Positions 17,242 through 25,866 of a stretch of DNA of 52,545 nt are shown here, one piece after another. A program made the translations under genes and the position numbers. Under the pieces are notes generated by a model. The model saw nothing but the letters and a program-made list of their open reading frames with translations, was not told the DNA's origin and did no database searches. Location: positions 1-52,545 of the forward strand of contig CAMCUZ010000016.1 of assembly GCA_945879145.1 (NCBI GenBank). The letters are read 5' to 3'. Each line of letters opens with the position of its first letter. Position 1 is the first letter of the stretch. The stretch is from an uncultured Mediterranea sp. Its GTDB lineage: Bacteria; Bacteroidota; Bacteroidia; Bacteroidales; Bacteroidaceae.

Positions 17242-18192
17242 ATGATACATTGGAATCCCGACCCTGAGATATTTACGCTCATCGGCAAGCTGCCGATACG
17301 CTATTATGGCCTGCTTTGGCTGATAGGTTTGGCCTTGGCCTACCTCATCGTGCAACGTCAATACCGTGACCGACGCATCCCAACGGAGAAGTTTGAACCC
17401 CTCTTTTTCTACTGCTTTATCGGCATACTGGTGGGAGCACGCCTTGGCCATTGTCTCTTCTACCAACCCGATTACTACCTCCACCACATCGGCGAAATGC
17501 TACTGCCCGTCAAGTTCCTGCCAGACGGTGGCTGGCGTTGGACCGGCTATGAGGGCTTGGCCAGTCATGGTGGTACGCTTGGCCTCATTGTGGCCCTGTG
17601 GCTCTATTGCCGCAAGACCAAGATGCACTACATGGACGTACTCGACATGATTGCCGTGGCCACACCCATCACGGCCTGCTGCATCCGCTTGGCCAACTTG
17701 ATGAACAGCGAGATCATCGGCCGACCCACCGATGTACCCTGGGCCTTCGTCTTCGAGCGTGTGGATATGCTACCGCGCCATCCGGCTCAACTCTACGAGG
17801 CCTTGGCCTATCTCACTTTTTTCGTTGGCATGGTGGTGCTCTATCGCCGTGGCCTCAAGCGGGCTCAGGTTGAGGCTGGAATAACACCCTCCGAAGCGGC
17901 TTCGAACGGCGTTCGAACAGACTTCAGCCAGAAGAAGAACACGGGCTCAAACGGGTCTGGCACGGGAAAAGGTGCAAGTACCCTCTCCTACCTCAGCTCG
18001 GGATACCGGAAAGGTTTCTTCTTTGGTCTCTGCCTGACAGAAATCTTCACCTTCCGCTTCTTCGTAGAGTTCCTCAAGGAGAATCAAGTAAACTTCGAGG
18101 AGGGTATGACCCTCAACATGGGCCAATGGCTCAGTATCCCCTTTGTCCTCATCGGGCTCTACTTTATATTCCTTTACGGGAGAAAGAAATAA
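17242..18192 (+). CDS. lgt: Prolipoprotein diacylglyceryl transferase, with an inserted loop
   Basis: Inner-membrane enzyme that attaches diacylglycerol to the lipobox cysteine of prolipoproteins, the first step of lipoprotein maturation. The window encodes at least five apparent substrates. The 316-residue protein has several membrane helices and the conserved LASHGGTLG (catalytic-region His109), [28 protein letters not shown] and [11 protein letters not shown]. Between the helices ending near residue 204 and starting near 255 lies a hydrophilic segment rich in Ser, Gly, Asn and Thr. This segment is unlike the usual short loop, and a palindrome (17901-17917) is embedded in its DNA. Confidence 0.95.
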   Translation: MIHWNPDPEIFTLIGKLPIRYYGLLWLIGLALAYLIVQRQYRDRRIPTEKFEPLFFYCFIGILVGARLGHCLFYQPDYYLHHIGEMLLPVKFLPDGGWRWTGYEGLASHGGTLGLIVALWLYCRKTKMHYMDVLDMIAVATPITACCIRLANLMNSEIIGRPTDVPWAFVFERVDMLPRHPAQLYEALAYLTFFVGMVVLYRRGLKRAQVEAGITPSEAASNGVRTDFSQKKNTGSNGSGTGKGASTLSYLSSGYRKGFFFGLCLTEIFTFRFFVEFLKENQVNFEEGMTLNMGQWLSIPFVLIGLYFIFLYGRKK

Positions 18193-18279
18193 CTGGTTTG
18201 CAGGAGCAGACTATCCTCCACAGGAATATACCAGCAATTACCTTCAAGCAAATAACAATCAATTAAAGACTAACCGAAT

Positions 18280-18894
18280 ATGAAACAATTCAAGTACATG
18301 ATGATGGCTGCTGCCCTGGTGTGCGGCCTGGCCACTTTGCTGGCTTGCGGACAGAAGAGCCAGCGTGAAGGCGATAAAACTGCTGCCGAGACTTCGGCTC
18401 AAGCAGAAGATAAGACTACGGCTGAAGTGACCCCCGACAGCGTAGGCTATCTGGTGAAGGTGGGCGATATGGCCCCCGACTTTACCGTCGAACTGACCGA
18501 CGGATCGAAGGTGACCCTCTCCACTCTTCGCGGCAAGCTGGTGATGCTGCAGTTCACGGCCAGCTGGTGCGGCGTGTGCCGCAAGGAGATGCCCTTTATT
18601 GAGAGCGACATCTGGCAGCCCAACAAGGAACGTAAGGACTTCGTGCTCATCGGCATCGACCGCGACGAACCTTTGGAAAAAGTGAAGGAATTTGCCCAAC
18701 AAACCAAGGTGACCTACCCCTTGGGCCTCGACCCGGGTGCTGACATCTTCGCCCTCTATGCTGACCGTCAGGCTGGTATCACGCGCAACGTGCTGATTGA
18801 TCCCGATGGCCGTATCATCAAGCTTACCCGTCTCTACAATCCCGAGGAGTTTGCTTCGCTCGTGGCCCTCATCAACGAGCGACTGGAGAAGTAA
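18280..18894 (+). CDS. TlpA/ResA-like thioredoxin-fold lipoprotein
   Basis: An exported disulfide reductase or peroxiredoxin-like protein of 204 residues. A lipobox LLAC puts the lipidated cysteine at residue 23, so it is membrane-anchored. An acidic, Ala/Thr-rich linker leads to an AhpC-TSA/Redoxin domain: VGDMAPDFTVELTDG, then FTASWCGVC with the redox pair Cys97/Cys100, and later GITRNVLIDPDGRI with the cis-Pro region. It follows lgt by 87 bp. Its likely role is redox maintenance of envelope proteins; the substrate is unknown. Confidence 0.9.
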   Translation: MKQFKYMMMAAALVCGLATLLACGQKSQREGDKTAAETSAQAEDKTTAEVTPDSVGYLVKVGDMAPDFTVELTDGSKVTLSTLRGKLVMLQFTASWCGVCRKEMPFIESDIWQPNKERKDFVLIGIDRDEPLEKVKEFAQQTKVTYPLGLDPGADIFALYADRQAGITRNVLIDPDGRIIKLTRLYNPEEFASLVALINERLEK

Positions 18895-19013
18895 TACCGC
18901 AGATAATGCATATTTCTTGCAAAAATATCAAGTTCTCAGTTGATTCTTTCCGTAAACTTTCGCTGTTTCGAAATTAATGCGTAATTTCGCCGACAATCTT
19001 AATCCTTTCTATT

Positions 19014-20369
19014 ATGAAGTATCAACTTGCCATTATCGGCGGAGGCCCTGCGGGCTATACTGCTGCCGAAACAGCCGGAAAAGCCGGTTTGAGTGTCATT
19101 CTATTTGAAAAGAAAAGCCTGGGTGGAGTCTGCCTCAACGAGGGATGCATCCCCACGAAGACCCTGCTCTACTCGGCCAAGACGTATGATAATGCCCGTT
19201 ATGCACAGAAATATGCAGTCAACGTACCCGAGGCATCGTTCGACCTGCCTAAGATGATCGCACGCAAGCAGAAGGTGGTGCGCAAGCTGGTGCTGGGCAT
19301 CAAGGGAAAGCTGACGCAAGCCGGCGTAACCATGGTGCAGGGTGAGGCACAGATTGTGGATGCTCACCACGTGAGCTGCGGAGAGGAACAGTACGAATGT
19401 GACAATCTGCTACTCTGCACCGGTTCGGAAACGTTTATCCCCCCCATTCCCGGATTAGAGACGGTAAACTACTGGACCCACCGCGACGCACTCGACAGCA
19501 AAGAACTGCCCTCAAGCCTTGTCATCGTGGGCGGTGGCGTAATCGGCATGGAGTTTGCCTCCTTCTTCTGCAGCCTGGGCGTAAAGGTGACAGTCATCGA
19601 GATGCTGCCCGAAATACTGGGTGGTGGCATGGATGTAGAGATGGCTGGCCTGCTGCGCGCTGAATATGCCAAGCGGGGCATCTGCTTCATGCTGAACACC
19701 AAGGTGACCGCCATAGGAGCTGCCGACAGCGAAGCGAAAACAATCAAAGTACAATATGATACAGCCGAAGGAGCTGGAGAAGTAGTGGCTGAACGGCTGC
19801 TGATGAGCGTAGGTCGCCGACCCGTAATGAAGGGCTACGGACTGGAGAATCTCCCCCTGGAGCGCAACGCACGCGGTGGCATTATCGTGGACGAGCAGAT
19901 GCGTACCTCCATTCCCAGCGTCTTTGTCTGCGGCGACCTGACGGGCTTCTCGCTACTGGCACACACCGCCGTTCGCGAAGGTGAAGTGGCTGTACATACC
20001 ATCTTAGGCAAAGAGGACAAGATAAGCTACCGCGCCATCCCCGGCGTAGTCTATACCAATCCTGAGATTGCCGGCGTAGGCGAAACGGAAGAGTCGCTCC
20101 GCAAAAAGGAAATTAGCTATCGTGCCGTGAAACTACCCATGGCCTACAGCGGCCGCTTTGTGGCAGAAAACGAAGGGGTGAATGGTGTCTGCAAGCTGCT
20201 GATAGCCGATGATAACACCATCCTGGGTGCCCACGTCTTTGGTACACCCGCCTCAGAAATCATCGCCCTAGCTGGCATGGCCATCGAACTGAAGCTCACC
20301 ACGGAGCAATGGAAACGCATCGTCATTCCCCACCCCACCGTGGGCGAAATTTTCCGCGAGGCATTGTAA
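19014..20369 (+). CDS. lpdA: Dihydrolipoyl dehydrogenase
   Basis: FAD- and NAD-dependent E3 enzyme that reoxidises dihydrolipoamide in 2-oxoacid dehydrogenase or glycine-cleavage complexes. The 451 residues contain the FAD motif IIGGGPAGYTAAE, the redox disulfide GGVCLNEGCIPTK (Cys40, Cys45), the NAD motif VIVGGGVIGMEFA, the second FAD contact SVFVCGDLTG, and the C-terminal catalytic HPTVGE. No E1/E2 or gcv genes are adjacent, so its complex partner must be encoded elsewhere. Confidence 0.95.
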   Translation: MKYQLAIIGGGPAGYTAAETAGKAGLSVILFEKKSLGGVCLNEGCIPTKTLLYSAKTYDNARYAQKYAVNVPEASFDLPKMIARKQKVVRKLVLGIKGKLTQAGVTMVQGEAQIVDAHHVSCGEEQYECDNLLLCTGSETFIPPIPGLETVNYWTHRDALDSKELPSSLVIVGGGVIGMEFASFFCSLGVKVTVIEMLPEILGGGMDVEMAGLLRAEYAKRGICFMLNTKVTAIGAADSEAKTIKVQYDTAEGAGEVVAERLLMSVGRRPVMKGYGLENLPLERNARGGIIVDEQMRTSIPSVFVCGDLTGFSLLAHTAVREGEVAVHTILGKEDKISYRAIPGVVYTNPEIAGVGETEESLRKKEISYRAVKLPMAYSGRFVAENEGVNGVCKLLIADDNTILGAHVFGTPASEIIALAGMAIELKLTTEQWKRIVIPHPTVGEIFREAL

Positions 20370-20421
20370 ATCCGCGTAGCATTGAATTATTGTAAAGACG
20401 AGCATATTGAGCTTATTCAAG

Positions 20422-20447
20422 GGGCGGATACATCACTCCGCCCCTCC
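20422..20447 (-). repeat. REP-like hairpin, copy 2 (GGAG type)
   Basis: GGGCGGA (20422-20428) pairs with TCCGCCC (20437-20443), followed by CTCC. Read on the minus strand it is GGAG plus hairpin. It lies between lpdA and dacB and may double as an lpdA terminator. Confidence 0.5.
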
Positions 20448-20508
20448 ATTTTTTTACCTCTGCTACGCCATACGCAGAGGTTTAAACCACAATTAATACG
20501 TACAAAGC

Positions 20509-22017
20509 ATGAATAAATCACATCGTATAGCGCTGTTTTTGACGTTTTTGATACTTATTTTCCTCCCCATGAAGGCCGAAACCCGGCATCAGATGGAGAA
20601 AGAACAGATGGGAAGGGAGGAAACTGACAGCCTGCTGACCGCCCGTTTTGACTCGTTGGTGCGCGTGCTGCTGCCCAAAGGGGCCAACGTGGCCCTCATG
20701 GCTTACGACCTGAACGAGCGCCGTACGCTCTACACCTACCAAGCCGACAAACTGGGCCGCCCGGCCAGTAACATGAAGCTGCTCACCACCATCACCGCCC
20801 TCGACCGTGAGGAGGCCGATGAACCCTTCCGCACGGAGGTGTGGGCCGAACAGACGCAGGAGAGCACACCGGATACCCTCTACGGCAACCTCTACGTGGT
20901 GGGCGGCATGGACCCGGAGTTTGACGATGCAGCGCTCGACTCCTTGGTCGCTCAAGTGGCCCGTCAGCCCTTCAAGGTAATCTGCGGCACCATCTACGGC
21001 GACGTGAGCCTGCGCGACTCCCTGCCCTACGGCAACGGCTGGTGCTGGGATGACATCCCCTACGACTACCAGCCCTGGCTTTCCCCGCTCATGCTCTGCA
21101 AGGGTGTCGTGCAGGTCAAGGCCACCCCTTCGCCCGTCAAAGGCGAACCGGCCACCCTCACCTTCAGCCCCTCCTCCAGCTATTATACGGTAGATAACCT
21201 CACCCGTAGCCGCACGCCGCAGGCCGGTAGTTTCCACGTGGAACGCAACTGGATGGAGCAAAGCAACCACCTCTATGTAAGTGGCAACGTAGATCGTACA
21301 CGCAGCAGCAGCCTCACCATTCATGGCTCTGCTGACTTCTTTATGCACACCTTCGTAGAACGCCTCCAGCAGCGCGGTATCGTCCTGATTGACCCTCAGC
21401 GTGGCCTACCCTCCTCCAGTCCCGTTTATGCCTGGAGAAGGCTTGAAAATGACTCTACAGCCACCTGCATAGCTCGCTACGAGACACCCATGCAGCAAGT
21501 AGTCAAAAATATCATGAAGGAGAGCGATAACCTCAATACCGAGGCGGTGCTGACCCGACTGGGTGCACAAACCACCGACCGACGCCCCATCCATACAGCA
21601 GATGGACTGCAGGCTGTGAGTCAGCTCATCCAGCGCCTGGGCCTCAACCCCAAGGATTATAACCTGGCCGATGGCTGCGGCCTATCCAACTACAACGCCA
21701 TCTCACCCGAGCTGCTTGTAGCTTTCCTACGCCACGCCTATTCGCGCACGGAGCTCTTCCAGAAACTCTACAAGGCGCTCCCCGTGGCCGGCGTAGATGG
21801 TACGTTGAAGGGCCGCATGAAAAAGGGCTCGCCTGCTTACGGCAACGTCCACGCTAAGACGGGTACCATTTCGGGCATAAGCTCCCTCTCCGGCTACTTG
21901 CAGGGCCGCTCCGGCCACTGGATTGCCTTCTCCATCATGAACCAGAACCAACTCTCAGGTCGTGATGCCCGCCACATGCAGGATATCCTTTGTGAACAGA
22001 TGATATTAAATCTGTAA
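20509..22017 (+). CDS. dacB: D-alanyl-D-alanine carboxypeptidase/endopeptidase (PBP4, DacB)
   Basis: Periplasmic class-C low-molecular-mass penicillin-binding protein that trims peptidoglycan peptides. The 502 residues start with a signal peptide (IALFLTFLILIFLPMKAE). The three active-site motifs are present: SNMK (Ser87-Lys90) in GRPASNMKLLTT, SDN in MKESDNLNTE, and KTG in HAKTGTISGIS. The large insert between the first two motifs is normal for this class. The gene stands alone, ends at a hairpin terminator (22075), and faces the wbqC operon across about 500 bp. Confidence 0.95.
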   Translation: MNKSHRIALFLTFLILIFLPMKAETRHQMEKEQMGREETDSLLTARFDSLVRVLLPKGANVALMAYDLNERRTLYTYQADKLGRPASNMKLLTTITALDREEADEPFRTEVWAEQTQESTPDTLYGNLYVVGGMDPEFDDAALDSLVAQVARQPFKVICGTIYGDVSLRDSLPYGNGWCWDDIPYDYQPWLSPLMLCKGVVQVKATPSPVKGEPATLTFSPSSSYYTVDNLTRSRTPQAGSFHVERNWMEQSNHLYVSGNVDRTRSSSLTIHGSADFFMHTFVERLQQRGIVLIDPQRGLPSSSPVYAWRRLENDSTATCIARYETPMQQVVKNIMKESDNLNTEAVLTRLGAQTTDRRPIHTADGLQAVSQLIQRLGLNPKDYNLADGCGLSNYNAISPELLVAFLRHAYSRTELFQKLYKALPVAGVDGTLKGRMKKGSPAYGNVHAKTGTISGISSLSGYLQGRSGHWIAFSIMNQNQLSGRDARHMQDILCEQMILNL

Positions 22018-22074
22018 GAGCAGACATAATGGCTACATTTATTGACAAAATCCTCCTCTGAAGGGTTCAAAAAG

Positions 22075-22113
22075 GCTTCGGAATGCCTTCGAAATGCATT
22101 CGGAAGCTTTTTT
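22075..22113 (+). terminator. Terminator after dacB
   Basis: GCTTCGGAATGC (22075-22086) pairs with GCATTCGGAAGC (22096-22107), with one mismatch, followed by six T. Confidence 0.75.
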
Positions 22114-22309
22114 CTATGACCAACTGAGAATCTGTTTTACAGAGTATAGTGACTCAGCCAGGCTCTTTTCCCTCTGAGATGAAGTATTCCGCGCATATAA
22201 TGGGGAGAATATGATGTATAATTGAGCCTTTTTGCCACGTAGGAGAAGATGAAAATTAACGCTATTCAATATTTAGTACCTTGATTATAAGCATTTTAAT
22301 GCAGTAAAT

Positions 22310-22480
22310 GCGTTACGTTTTTATTGTTACAGTTTAATTTTTGAGTATGCTGAACAACCTGTTCTTACTCATTAAATCATATATATCTATTTATATATCA
22401 ATTATTTAGATAGATATATATAGGATAAAAACAAGAATCAATACCCTTAAAAAATAACTGTAACAATAAAAACGTAACGC
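22310..22480. repeat. 171-bp element with perfect 25-bp terminal inverted repeats
   Basis: Arms at 22310-22334 and 22456-22480 are exact reverse complements, beginning GCGTTACG and ending ACAGTT on the left. The 121-bp core is very AT-rich and contains a second perfect inverted repeat, ATATATATCTAT (22379-22390) and ATAGATATATAT (22410-22421). It contains no gene or clear promoter. The surrounding 22114-22512 holds nothing else I can name. It could be a MITE-like element, an invertible segment or a bidirectional structure between two convergent genes. Confidence 0.8.
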
Positions 22481-22512
22481 CCAAGAGGGAGGATGATTCT
22501 TCCCTATGAGGG

Positions 22513-23190
22513 CTAAAGTTTAGTCTCTAAGGCAGAGGAGGAGGAAGCGGTCACTACACTTTGCTTTAGTACGAGGAGCGACTCGGGACCCATATTGAAG
22601 AGCAGGTCTGCAATGCTGAGATTGGGGAGGAAACCTAACCGCTCCTGAAAAACCTGGTAGTAAGGTACGGGGCGGAACATGGGGTCCACCTCGGTGGCTA
22701 TGCGCTTGGGGTGAATCAACTCGCGGAAGTCGTCCACGCCGGTAGGAGATTCGGCCTGGTAGGTGGTGGTACGGCTGAGCTGTGGCGTGAGGTCAATCAG
22801 ACTGCAGACAAGCTGTATCAGCGCCTCGTTGTAATCCACGAGAAAGGTATAAGGTTTCTGCTCATAGAAAGGAGCAAAGTCGTCGCGGTAGTACTCAAAG
22901 TAAGGGGTATGATTGTAGGCTGAGCAGAGGGCATTCCAATGGAGATGTCGCCAGTTGCCATGGTCGCTGATGCGGATGTCACGCAGAGGACACTTCTCTG
23001 TATCAGGCTTCACGGTAGGGATGGTGAGAGCCAGCGGGCCATCGGGAGCCGCAATGACACAACGATTGCGGTAGGTCTGCTTCACGTAGTGGTCCATCTG
23101 CTCAATCATCACCTGCGGATAGGCAAATAGCTTGGTGAAATAGTGCACCGGAGGGAGATAAGCTGTAGAGAGAAGGGCGATTGGTGACAT
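22513..23190 (-). CDS. WbqC-like family protein
   Basis: A 225-residue protein resembling the WbqC family, often annotated in glycan or aminosugar gene clusters but of uncertain biochemistry. The conserved N-terminal pattern is LLSTAYLPPVHYFTKLFAYPQVMIEQ, here without a signal peptide, followed by YRNRCVIAAPDGPLALTIP and HLHWNALCSAYNHTPYF. It is the last gene of the minus-strand run dapB-lepB-lepB paralog-wbqC, 140 bp downstream of the lepB paralog. Confidence 0.8.
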   Translation of the reverse strand: MSPIALLSTAYLPPVHYFTKLFAYPQVMIEQMDHYVKQTYRNRCVIAAPDGPLALTIPTVKPDTEKCPLRDIRISDHGNWRHLHWNALCSAYNHTPYFEYYRDDFAPFYEQKPYTFLVDYNEALIQLVCSLIDLTPQLSRTTTYQAESPTGVDDFRELIHPKRIATEVDPMFRPVPYYQVFQERLGFLPNLSIADLLFNMGPESLLVLKQSVVTASSSSALETKL

Positions 23191-23273
23191 GGGACGGGGA
23201 GGAATTGAATTTAAAATGTAAACTATATAATGTAAAAATGATGAGGTCCTATCTTCTATTGTATTGTTTATTT

Positions 23274-23297
23274 GTAGGGGAAGTAGCCGCTATTTCC
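23274..23297 (+). repeat. Possible divergent REP-like hairpin
   Basis: GTAG (23274-23277) is followed by GGGAAGTA and, after a short loop, TATTTCC, a hairpin with one G-T pair. Its stem differs from the GGGCGGAA family, so membership is uncertain. Confidence 0.3.
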
Positions 23298-23330
23298 TGA
23301 GCGATGTCACCCTCGATGACGCTGGGCCAG

Positions 23331-24293
23331 TTACCTCACGGCGAGGCCTATGCGGTTCCAGCGGTAGCCGCCAAAGAGGCCATGGCCGGGCTGTTGACTG
23401 AACCAGATGTTCGTGGCACGGCCTACCAGGTGACTGTGGGGCACGAAGCCAAAGAGACGCGAATCACTCAAGTTGACAGGGTTGTTCGTGCAGACCCAGT
23501 AGTAATCCTGCGTAAAGGTACAAGCCGATACAGGTATGCCCTCTACACAGAGCTCCCCACGTTCGATTGTAGCCTTCCGATGCTCGTGGAGCACCAAGGT
23601 ATTACGCAGCAAGGTGATGTTCCATGGTGTCACCTTCACTCGGGCTCCCTTGCGGGGAACCACCAACGGTAGCAAGTGCGCATCCTGACTCCCCTCATCT
23701 AGCGGACGGAGCCAGCTGATACTATCTGTAGCAGCCTGTTGCAACAGATAGAGTTCGTAGCGACTGAAGCTACGCAGGTGGCGCAGGGTGTCAGCAGCCA
23801 AGAGACGGTTGTGGGTAAGCTGTGAGCGACGTAGCAAGGAGTCCATCTGTCGTTCGTGTACGGGGGAATAGGCGTAGAGCAGCTGGCAATCGGGCGAGAG
23901 CTGCTGGGCTGCATGGAGGTTGAAGAGGCTATCCACAAGAAGCGTATCGCCCGGCAGACCCACCAGTCGCCCAATGTAGAGTGGGCGTTGTGCCAAGGGC
24001 CGTTCCGGAGGCTCTGCCGGATGGTGGAAGAGGGCAATATCTCCCCGTTGGCCCAAGTCATAACCCCAACGATGCTCCTCATTATCCATGCCGAAAGGCA
24101 GATTGAGGCCATAGCTCCAGCGGCTCACCAAGATGCGGTCGCCAGGCAGCAGGGATTGCTCCATTCCGCTGGAGGGGATATAGCAGCTGGTGGCCACACC
24201 ACCTCGCAGCAGAAGCACCACAGCTACGACCCCGAGCCCCCAGGCCATCCATCGCCAGAGCTTCCGTCGTTTCGTAGGATTTGTAGAGGACAT
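23331..24293 (-). CDS. Signal peptidase I paralog lacking the catalytic Ser-Lys dyad
   Basis: A 320-residue S26-family protein directly downstream of a normal lepB (29-bp gap), anchored by one N-terminal membrane helix (about residues 13-32). Family boxes are clear: CYIPSSGMEQSLLPGDRILV for box B, DIALFHHP, LYIGRLVGLPGDTLL for the lysine box, and TQDYYWVCTNNPVNLSDSRLFGFVP for the C-terminal region. The residue before Met in box B, where the nucleophilic Ser sits, is Gly43 (codon GGA). The general-base Lys position before Arg is Gly108 (codon GGG). Both catalytic residues are therefore gone, while the rest of the fold is conserved. It is probably an inactive partner or regulator of the active LepB. 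Confidence 0.87.
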   Translation of the reverse strand: MSSTNPTKRRKLWRWMAWGLGVVAVVLLLRGGVATSCYIPSSGMEQSLLPGDRILVSRWSYGLNLPFGMDNEEHRWGYDLGQRGDIALFHHPAEPPERPLAQRPLYIGRLVGLPGDTLLVDSLFNLHAAQQLSPDCQLLYAYSPVHERQMDSLLRRSQLTHNRLLAADTLRHLRSFSRYELYLLQQAATDSISWLRPLDEGSQDAHLLPLVVPRKGARVKVTPWNITLLRNTLVLHEHRKATIERGELCVEGIPVSACTFTQDYYWVCTNNPVNLSDSRLFGFVPHSHLVGRATNIWFSQQPGHGLFGGYRWNRIGLAVR

Positions 24294-24322
24294 TTGCGAT
24301 AATCTTTAAGAGACTAAAGGAG

Positions 24323-25834
24323 TCAAATACCATCCACCCACTTGAAGAAGCGGTTCCAGCGGATTTTCCCATCGGTCCAGTCGCGGTCCTTGTCGAGCGA
24401 GAGCCATACTACGATCGGCTTACCCACCACGTGGTCCTCGGGCACAAAGCCCCAGTAGCGCGAGTCGGCCGAGTTGTGGCGGTTGTCGCCCATCATCCAG
24501 TAGTAGTCCATCTGGAAGGTGTAGCACTCGCTTTTCACACCATTGATGTAGATGCCATCTTCGCGGCGTTCCAGGCGGTTACCTTCATAGGCCTCGATGC
24601 AGCGCTCATAGAGAGGCAGGTTCTCGTCAGTCAAGCGGATGGTAGCCCCCTTGGCAGGAATCCAGATGGGGCCATAGTCATCGCGTGTCCAATGGGTGTT
24701 GAGGTTCAGCGGATAGAGATAACCGGCGAAGGTCTCTGGCTCGCGTACGATGCGGCTAATAAGCTTCGTGTTACCCTTGAGTGCGTCGTACATAGCCTGA
24801 GTCAAGGGGAGGTGATAGACGGGCGCAAGACGTCCCTGCGCATCGCGTCGGTCGAGTCCCATCTGCATCAGTCCATCCTCCCATGAGGCATCGGCCGACA
24901 TGAGTAGCTGGTCATCGAGACTGATGCCCAGGTCACGGAACATCTCTTGCGGAATCTCAGGGCCCGTAGTCTGCACAAAATAGTTGAATTGCACATGCTG
25001 GGGCGTAGGCTGTTCTTGTCCATCGATATAGATCACGCCCTGCTTGATCTGGAGCGTATCACCTGGCAGACCCACACAGCGCTTCACGTAGTTTTCGCGA
25101 CGATCCACGGGGCGTACTACCACATCGCCATAGACGGCAGGGTTTTGCATGATCTGCTTGCGTCCAGCAGCGTAGTAGAGGTCATAGACGGTGCGTTGGC
25201 TGGCCAAAGGAAGGCTGTCGAGGTTCATCTTGCCAGGGTAGTAACGTCGGCCCACCTCGTAGGCCAGCGAGTAGAAATTGGTCTGCTGATAGTTGGTGGC
25301 TACGGTATCACCGGCAGGGAAGTTGAACACCACGATGTCGTTCCGTTTCACCTTGCCCAATCCAGCCACGCGCTTGTAGTTCCACTTGGGCCACTCCAGG
25401 TAGGACTTGCAGTTGAATCCAGGCAACGTGTGCTGCACCAGGGGGAGCGAGAGGGGCGTCTGCGGCACGCGAGGCCCATAGCTCATCTTGCTTACGAAGA
25501 GGAAATCACCCACCAAGAGCGACTTCTCAAGCGACGACGAGGGAATCTGGTAGTTCTGAAACACGTAGATGTTGACAAAATAGACCGCCACGAGGGCAAA
25601 TACCAGGGCATCTACCCAGCTCATCACGCCTCTCACGGCAGCACTCTTGGCCTGTCGCCAAGCGCCCCAGGGAAGCAGATGAGCGATGTATGCATCAAAG
25701 ATAATCGGCAGCACCACCAAGCCCAACCAGCTCTTCACCCAGAGGAGAAAAGCCAAATAGAGCAGCGTGACCACCCCCCATTTTATCCATTGCCCACGCG
25801 TGGCAGCTTGGATGTTTTTGGTTACTTTATTCAT
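24323..25834 (-). CDS. lepB: Signal peptidase I, active form
   Basis: Membrane protease that removes signal peptides from exported proteins. At 503 residues it is longer than the E. coli enzyme. Hydrophobic helices lie near residues 21-45 and 77-95. Box B reads QIPSSSLEKSLLVGD with the nucleophile at Ser101; the general base is Lys251 in NYVKRCVGLPGDTL. The C-terminal box MMGDNRHNSADSRYWGFVP is intact. The long segment between the two boxes (about residues 120-245) is an expanded periplasmic region, common in Bacteroidetes. It lies 32 bp after dapB and 29 bp before its inactive-looking paralog, so all are likely cotranscribed. Confidence 0.95.
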   Translation of the reverse strand: MNKVTKNIQAATRGQWIKWGVVTLLYLAFLLWVKSWLGLVVLPIIFDAYIAHLLPWGAWRQAKSAAVRGVMSWVDALVFALVAVYFVNIYVFQNYQIPSSSLEKSLLVGDFLFVSKMSYGPRVPQTPLSLPLVQHTLPGFNCKSYLEWPKWNYKRVAGLGKVKRNDIVVFNFPAGDTVATNYQQTNFYSLAYEVGRRYYPGKMNLDSLPLASQRTVYDLYYAAGRKQIMQNPAVYGDVVVRPVDRRENYVKRCVGLPGDTLQIKQGVIYIDGQEQPTPQHVQFNYFVQTTGPEIPQEMFRDLGISLDDQLLMSADASWEDGLMQMGLDRRDAQGRLAPVYHLPLTQAMYDALKGNTKLISRIVREPETFAGYLYPLNLNTHWTRDDYGPIWIPAKGATIRLTDENLPLYERCIEAYEGNRLERREDGIYINGVKSECYTFQMDYYWMMGDNRHNSADSRYWGFVPEDHVVGKPIVVWLSLDKDRDWTDGKIRWNRFFKWVDGI

Positions 25835-25866
25835 TGTGTATCTCCATTTATCTCCTTACAAAACAA

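Noticed and set aside
21228..21246. parS-like TTCCACGTGGAA in dacB
   Set aside because: It lies inside a coding sequence and the half-sites deviate from consensus with altered spacing.
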